DNA of 64,000 nucleotides from Ammopiptanthus mongolicus (lineage: Eukaryota; Streptophyta; Magnoliopsida; Fabales; Fabaceae): assembly GCA_039655645.1 (NCBI GenBank), contig CM077350.1:14148318-14212317 (forward strand), given 5' to 3'. The position numbers were made by a program, and so were the translations under genes. The first letter of the stretch is position 1, and each line of letters starts with the position of its first letter. Under the pieces are notes generated by a model. The model ran no database searches and was not told the origin of the DNA. It saw only the letters and a program-made list of their open reading frames with translations. Positions 58,754 through 64,000 of the stretch are shown piece after piece.

Positions 58754-59420
58754 GCCTTGTCCTATTTCCTTCAATCGAAATTTCTTGACTATGTCTAGCG
58801 ATGACGATGCAGTTTTCCCAGCTATGAGAGCAAAACAATCTGGAGAACTTGGTGATGAATAAGGTAGAACTTATTATGAAAGCCATATCTGGCGATGCCA
58901 AGCTGAAGCATCTTCGTCTGTTTTGAGTAATGAAGAAAAGGTTGAGACCCCCCACCATCCAAGGACAATTTAGAATATAAGATGTTGTATTCATGATACT
59001 GGACGACATCTTTGGGGTACCTCTCTACAGCACAATGATTCAGGATGCCTTCGATCCCAATTGGGATGAATCTAGTGCTCCAGTGCCTCTTTAAGAAGAG
59101 TTGGCCCAAGAGCAGATAGGAGACTCTGAATAAGACTAATCCAATAGTCCAAGCTCTCAGCGTCATCCCATCTTTGTTATACATCCTGCTGGTCCTTCTC
59201 CTTCTCTTGCTCTAAGTATCATTCTAGGACGTGAGAATGTTGAAGCTACAAGGGCAACTGTTGAAAGCTATTAGTCTGTTATTCCGCCTGAGTTTCAAGA
59301 GTTAGTTTCACAGTTTATTTCCACTGCGATTCAAGCTTCTTAACAAGAAATGCTTGCATAGATGAAAGCCATGATGCAGAGCTTCTTTCGACCTCCTCCC
59401 CCTCCTCGTTCATCTTCTTA
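58754..59420 (+). pseudogene. Sirevirus env-like ORF, C-terminal remnant
   Basis: Continuation of the env-like region right of the solo LTR. Readable pieces include RAKQSGELGDE, DVVFMILDDIFGVPLYSTM, DAFDPNWDESSAPVPL and PPEFQELVSQFISTAIQAS, ending in a Pro-rich tail (FFRPPPPPRSSS). Many stops interrupt it. It is followed by Sirevirus-type spacer leading to the 3' LTR. Confidence 0.65.
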
Positions 59421-59768
59421 AATTTTTTTAGTCCTTCAAATCATTTTTTTTCTGACTATGATGTTCTAACTTCATCTTTTGTCTGATGAGAAAAAAGGGG
59501 AGAAAGAAACAGAATTGTGATTGAAAGCCATTTAAGATGAGAAAGAATAGGAAATTATGATTATATATATATATTGATGCATTTCATTCTTATAAGTCTT
59601 ATGTTTTTACATATGCTTGATATGTTATATCAGCTTAAGTTTTTATTTTCCTAAGTCCAATGCCTAGACACTGATATAAGCTTTTTCTTAGGGGGAGCCT
59701 TCTGGATCTTTAGAAAAACTTAGTTCAATCAAATTTAGTATGTTTTGTCATCATAAAAAAGGGTCGAT

Positions 59769-61149
59769 TGTTGCAACCAAAGTGGTTATGGTCCATAACT
59801 CCTTAAAATTTTGATGTTAACAAAGGACTAAATTAGGTTAATAAAGATCTGTTATGGTCTAACGTTTCCACCTTAAGTGTGCAAATATCCTGAGTCCAAA
59901 GACTTATCAGACGCACAATCATACAGTCTATCATTTTGCTGAAAACGAGTAACAAACTAAGTCCTTATTGGACTATGATCTCCTTATCAAAAGTAAGTGT
60001 GAGTCCAAAGACTCGAACAACGTAAAGTATAATTGTTTTTAATTCAAAGTCCAATGTAATACTTTATATATTCTTTTCAATGGACTATGTTCAAGCGCAC
60101 AAATGTAATAAGCAATAGTTTCAAATTATTGTCTTTCGTGTAAAAGGGCAATATCCCTTGAACAAACATTCTCTGTAAACATAGTACCCTCAAACGCTTA
60201 AATGGCCTGTCTGCTCCTGACACAAGCAGTTGACTCTACTCAAGAATAAAAGACAAAAGGCAACTTTCGGGTAGAATAAAAATTTGGCAGTGCTACTTTC
60301 AGCTCTCTCTCTGATAACCTACTCTGCTTTTCAGAAGCCCCTCACAAGTTATCAGACTCAACGGGTTTATGCATTTAATGCTACATTAGAATGGCTCTCT
60401 TGTCAACCGTTGAAGAATCAAGATTGCTTAAGACTTCAAGGCTATAAACACCCTCAACCTTGAAGAAGCAAAGTTACAAGAACCAAATCCATCTAAGCTT
60501 GCAAGAAATCAAAAAGCTCAAAGCAAACAAAAAGCTCTCAAGCTATCTCTGATCTAAACTTTCATATCACTCTTAGCGTTAAGTTGTTTTTCAGATTTTG
60601 TTCTTTAGTTTCATATCCTCACACATAGTGAGTTATATTAAAACCTGGTTGAGTCTAGAGAGGCTTGTCTGAAAAAGAATACTTGTAGTTGAGCCTGGAA
60701 AGGCTTGTCTGAAAAAGAATACTTGGTGTTTTACCTGAATAGGTTGTAGAATACTTGTATCTGAAGAGATTGTAGAATACTTGTGCCTGATGAGGTGTTA
60801 AATACTTGTAACAGTTTTTGTTATAGTGGATAAAGCTCTCACATAGAGGGGATTAGACGTAGCTCTTCGGTTAAGAGTAAACCAGGATAATATCTCTATG
60901 TTATTTTCTCTTTCTCTTATCTCTGATTTAGTTTTTTATAACTAACAATTGGGATTGAAATTGTTTTCTTAACGAGCGTCTTTCAAGAGAACGTTTTTAG
61001 CATGCGTCCAAAGTGCCTTTTTTTTTTTTCACGCCTTGCGTCCGTTTCTTGCTTTTGCATCTAATCGTTTGCGTAAAGCTATCTGCTTTCGAAAAAGGTT
61101 GTCAAAAAATTAAGAAACACAATTCAACCGCCTTCTTGTGTGTCCAACA
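59769..61149 (+). repeat. Sirevirus 3' LTR (about 1.38 kb)
   Basis: Starts TGTTGCAACC just after a weak polypurine stretch (AAAAAAGGGTCGAT, about 59755-59768), preceded by TTTGTCATCAT as in Sireviruses. The 3' part has GATTAGACGTAGCTC and GAGTAAACCAGGATAA and ends near 61149 after TTCAACCGCCTTCTTG. Its end abuts the minus-strand Tat-type RNase H, which it interrupts. The 5' LTR is not in the window. Confidence 0.75.
60645..60805 (+). repeat. tandem repeats in Sirevirus LTR
   Basis: Five degenerate units of 25-40 bases, each ending in AATACTTG, with GTTGAGTCTAGAGAGGCT-like starts. Confidence 0.8.
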
Positions 61150-64000
61150 AGTTCCTTCAATCTAGAGTCAGCATCGTTCAATAAACGGCTAAGATAGTAA
61201 ATTGCTCTCTTTGTTCCACCATCAGCTTCATGTGCAAGTAAGTAGCCAATTGATTCTTTTGCAGCTGAAATATACAACTTCAAAGGTCTTCCTATCACTG
61301 GAGGTACTAAGACAGGAAGGCTCACCAACGCCAGCTTAATCTGATCAAATGCTTGTTGTTGCTTTTGCCCCCATATCAATTCTTCTTCTTCTTTCAACTT
61401 GAGCAAAAGAGAGAATACCTTCATTTTTCCAGCCGAATTAGCAATAAATCTCCTTTAAAAGTTGATCTTGCCTATCCAACTTTGCAGTTCTTTTTTTATT
61501 CCGAGGGGATCTTGCTTCCAATACTCGCTTAGCTTTGTTCCTATCTGTATCAATACCATGCTGATGAACCAAGAAACCTAGAAAATTTCCAGCCGGGACT
61601 CCGAATACACATTTCTCTGGATTCATTTTCAAATTATGGAACCTCATTCTCTAAAGGGCCAACGCCAAATCTATCAAATGTTACTCAAAGTTCTTATACT
61701 TGACTACCACGTCATCAAGATATACCTTCATACTTTTTCCAATCAATTCGTGAAAAATGGCATTCATAGCCCTCTGATAAGTAGCCCCAGCATTCTTCAA
61801 CCCAAATGACACTACCACCCATTCAAATATTCCAGTAGCCCCAAGACATCTAAAAGCTGTTTTGTCAACATCTTCCTCAACAATATATATTTGGTTGTAA
61901 CCCGAATGTCGATCCATAACTGTGAGAATTCCATTGCTAGCCACAACATCGACTAACATGTCGGCTATATGCATCACATACTCATCTTTAGGGGTTGCCA
62001 AATTTAGGTTTCTGTGGTCAATACAAATCCAGAGTTTCCCATTTTTCTTGAACATTAGGACAAAATTGGATAACCACTCTACATAGCTCACTATTCTGAT
62101 AAACCTAGCCTTTAGCAACCTTTCGATATCTGCTTTAATCTTTGGCAACAACTCTGGGTTAAATATCCTAGGAGGTTGCTTGTATGGTTTAAATCCTTCC
62201 TTGATCGGTAGCTGATGTTCCACTGATAACTCTTAGAAATGAGAGTTATCTATGCTTTCCTAGCTTGAATTTTGGTTGTCTTTGAGTGTTTTGTGTTTAG
62301 GTTTTATGTGTTTTTGAGTAGTTTAGAGTTTTATATGTCATTAGGATAAAGTTTTTATTTTGATTAGTTTTGGAGCTTAAAAGTGTGTTTCTGGTGTACA
62401 ATAGATTCTGGCTTACTGAGTGCCAAAATGGAAATAATGCTCCGGAATATGTTGCAGCATTCTTAGTTAGAGGGTTCCCCTTGAAGGACATGAACTTACA
62501 ATTGTCTCTCTCTTGATGACATGTCCTAAGAGGACTGGCAGCGAGCTTACACGTGGCTTTGGACTCTACCACTGCTGTACGAAGGATTTGGGCCAGGATA
62601 AAAGTGTACTAACCTTGTTAGCCCAAAAGTGGAGGAGAGAGGAAAGAGAATTTTGCCCTAAAAAAGGAACATTCCCTTATCTTGATGATCAAACAACTTT
62701 ATTGCAAGAAGACAACAGCTGCACCTCCTCCATTTTTGTCTCCAATTTTATCATCTTCTTTTGTAATGAACTCATTCTCCATTTTACATTTTTCTCTTAG
62801 TGTTTGTAAGCTCATCATGAGCTAAACTTGTTGTAGCTGTGAGTATGATAAATTTGTAATGAATTTCTACTTGAAGTTATGTTGAAGATATGCTGATGCG
62901 TTTTATTTTAAGCTGTTTTGTATGTGTTCTCTTTAAGTTTGATCAGCTTATTTAGAACTTGAGCTTGCTGAAACTTGGAAAGGTAATGCAAGTGGACTTG
63001 ATTAAAAGATAAGGATTAAGTTGCTAATTGGAAAGTTAGTAATGTTGAATGAATTAGGAATAATCTTCAAGTCCTTAGGCTAGCTGGAATATTCTTAATT
63101 CGAAGAGGGTGTAATTAATATGAGCATAGGAATATGAGCATTTAATGAACCTTATCTTATTTGTGCTGGAAAACATAGCTTTAATTTCCTGGAGCCATAT
63201 GCGGCAGCATATCCCGAAGCATAACTGATACTAGTTTGAAGTTACAAAAGAGTCATACCTATAGCTGTTTTACCATCTCTGTTCACCAACATCATTTAAT
63301 TGCTTTATTGTTGCCTTTAATCTTGTTGCTGGAGCACACACACAACAATTGCTTATTACCCTTTTTGAAATCTTAACTACTTTGAACGATTGGTTTAATC
63401 TTGTAAATTAAATACCATTAAATCCTTGTGAGAACGATCTCTCTTATCATTTTATTACTTGTCACGGCTATGTACACTTGCACATTAACACGTTTGCAAC
63501 CAACATCCACTAGTTGCCTAGACAAACCAGACATGTCATGGTAATCCCAAACAAAACAGTCTATTTACTGTCTTATGAGTTCGACTAACCTAATCCTATC
63601 CGATTCGGCTAACAAACTTGTGGCCTTGGTCATTCTGGGTTTGTTTTACGAACCTAGATTTACCTCCACCAAGGGATCATGTACCTCAAACGTAGGCGCT
63701 TTCTTGGGAACATGAATCTACAAATCTTCTTTCTTAGGGCCTTGCCCCACAAGTCTATGACCTGGTCTTCCCTTCGAGTCTTCTTCGAATAATCCTGCTT
63801 CAAATATTCGGTTCTCTGTTGTGAACCAAGTAAGCCTTTGAATGATATCCTCATCATTTGAGGCTTACTGATTATTAAAAATGTTCCCTTAAGGCCGTGA
63901 ATCGGCTTGCATTTTAACTGCGAACCCTTTGGATGTTATATCACAAGATTCTCATGTGCCTTCTTCGTAATCTTCATCTACTAGGATAGGTTCCATATGA
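61150..64000 (-). pseudogene. Tat-type Ty3-gypsy pol, split and decayed
   Basis: Read right to left from the window edge. First come traces upstream of RT (EVHDPLVEVN near 63690 and IDCFVWDYHDMSGLSRQL near 63570-63515). After the insert at 62224-63505 comes RT: VEHQLPIKEGFKPYKQPPR, ARFIRIVSYVEWLSNFVLMF, the HSGYNQIYIVEEDVDKTAFR block, the catalytic region VYLDDVVVKYKNFE near 61720-61685, then NPEKCVFGVPAGNFLGFLV near 61600. RNase H begins with QQAFDQIKLALVSLPVLVPP and RAIYYLSRLLNDADSRLKEL, and is cut at 61150 by the Sirevirus LTR. Wording such as FGLKNAGATYQRAMN is typical of the Tat/Ogre branch. Stops and frameshifts (near 61440 and 61680) make it inactive. The element continues beyond the window. 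Confidence 0.85.
62224..63505 (+). mobile_element. solo LTR or short LTR-like element (1282 bp)
   Basis: Flanked by an exact 5-bp duplication TCCAC (62219-62223 and 63506-63510). It begins TGATAACTCTTAG and ends AACCAACA. The 3' part (TCCTTGTGAGAACGATCTCT, then GTACACTTGCAC) has the style of plant gypsy LTR ends. No gene; a 95-residue open frame at 62513-62800 shows no family. It splits the Tat-type pol between its DMSGLSRQL and VEHQLPI codons. Confidence 0.8.

Overview
This window is nuclear DNA of a flowering plant. It is a dicot and probably a papilionoid legume; the species call is inference. The evidence is that almost everything in it is plant transposable-element DNA (Ty1-copia, Ty3-gypsy, CACTA, Mutator, hAT, TRIM and MITE), plus one piece of plastid DNA. 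No intact ordinary host gene is visible. Many elements sit inside one another, and their ends were fixed here by matching target-site duplications (TSDs).

Left part (1-13360). A Sirevirus-like LTR remnant and a decayed copia relic lead into a CACTA transposon read on the minus strand. Its second gene (2587-5671) can be modelled as ten exons giving a Transposase_24 plus Ulp1-protease protein with a single in-frame stop. Its TNP2 transposase gene (5690-12197) is split by a 376-bp TRIM-like element (6937-7312) and by a complete copia element (7386-11443, TSD CTTAG).

Middle part (13361-34507). A second copia element (13361-22960) is interrupted by two head-to-tail long gypsy LTRs, one of which carries a 665-bp hAT element. 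Three Mutator-type non-autonomous elements follow (23034-24330, 24341-24756, 26231-26455). Then comes a 7.0-kb Mutator-like element (27469-34497, 10-bp TSD). It has long terminal inverted repeats built from rows of small AAGTCGT hairpins, a decayed MURA transposase gene and a plant-mobile-domain (PMD) gene.

Right part (34508-64000). A 9.7-kb chromovirus-type gypsy element with 4.5-kb LTRs (37736-47409, TSD GTAGT) carries a Cassandra TRIM with 5S-rRNA-like LTRs inside its 3' LTR. It splits an unassigned gene-like fragment. Next is a 5'-truncated Sirevirus (48252-61149). It holds a 6.3-kb gypsy solo LTR (TSD TCCAT), which itself contains about 3.1 kb of chloroplast DNA (psbI, psbK, trnQ-UUG, rps16). 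It also holds a solo Sirevirus LTR in the opposite orientation inside its env-like gene (TSD GTAAA). The window ends in a minus-strand Tat-type gypsy pol relic, split by another LTR-like insert (TSD TCCAC).

The genes do not work together as a pathway. They are parts of separate mobile elements, nearly all broken by stops, frameshifts, deletions or insertions. The most informative points are the MULE that pairs a transposase with a PMD gene and hairpin-array TIRs, the nearly readable CACTA ORF2, the Cassandra element and the nested plastid insert.
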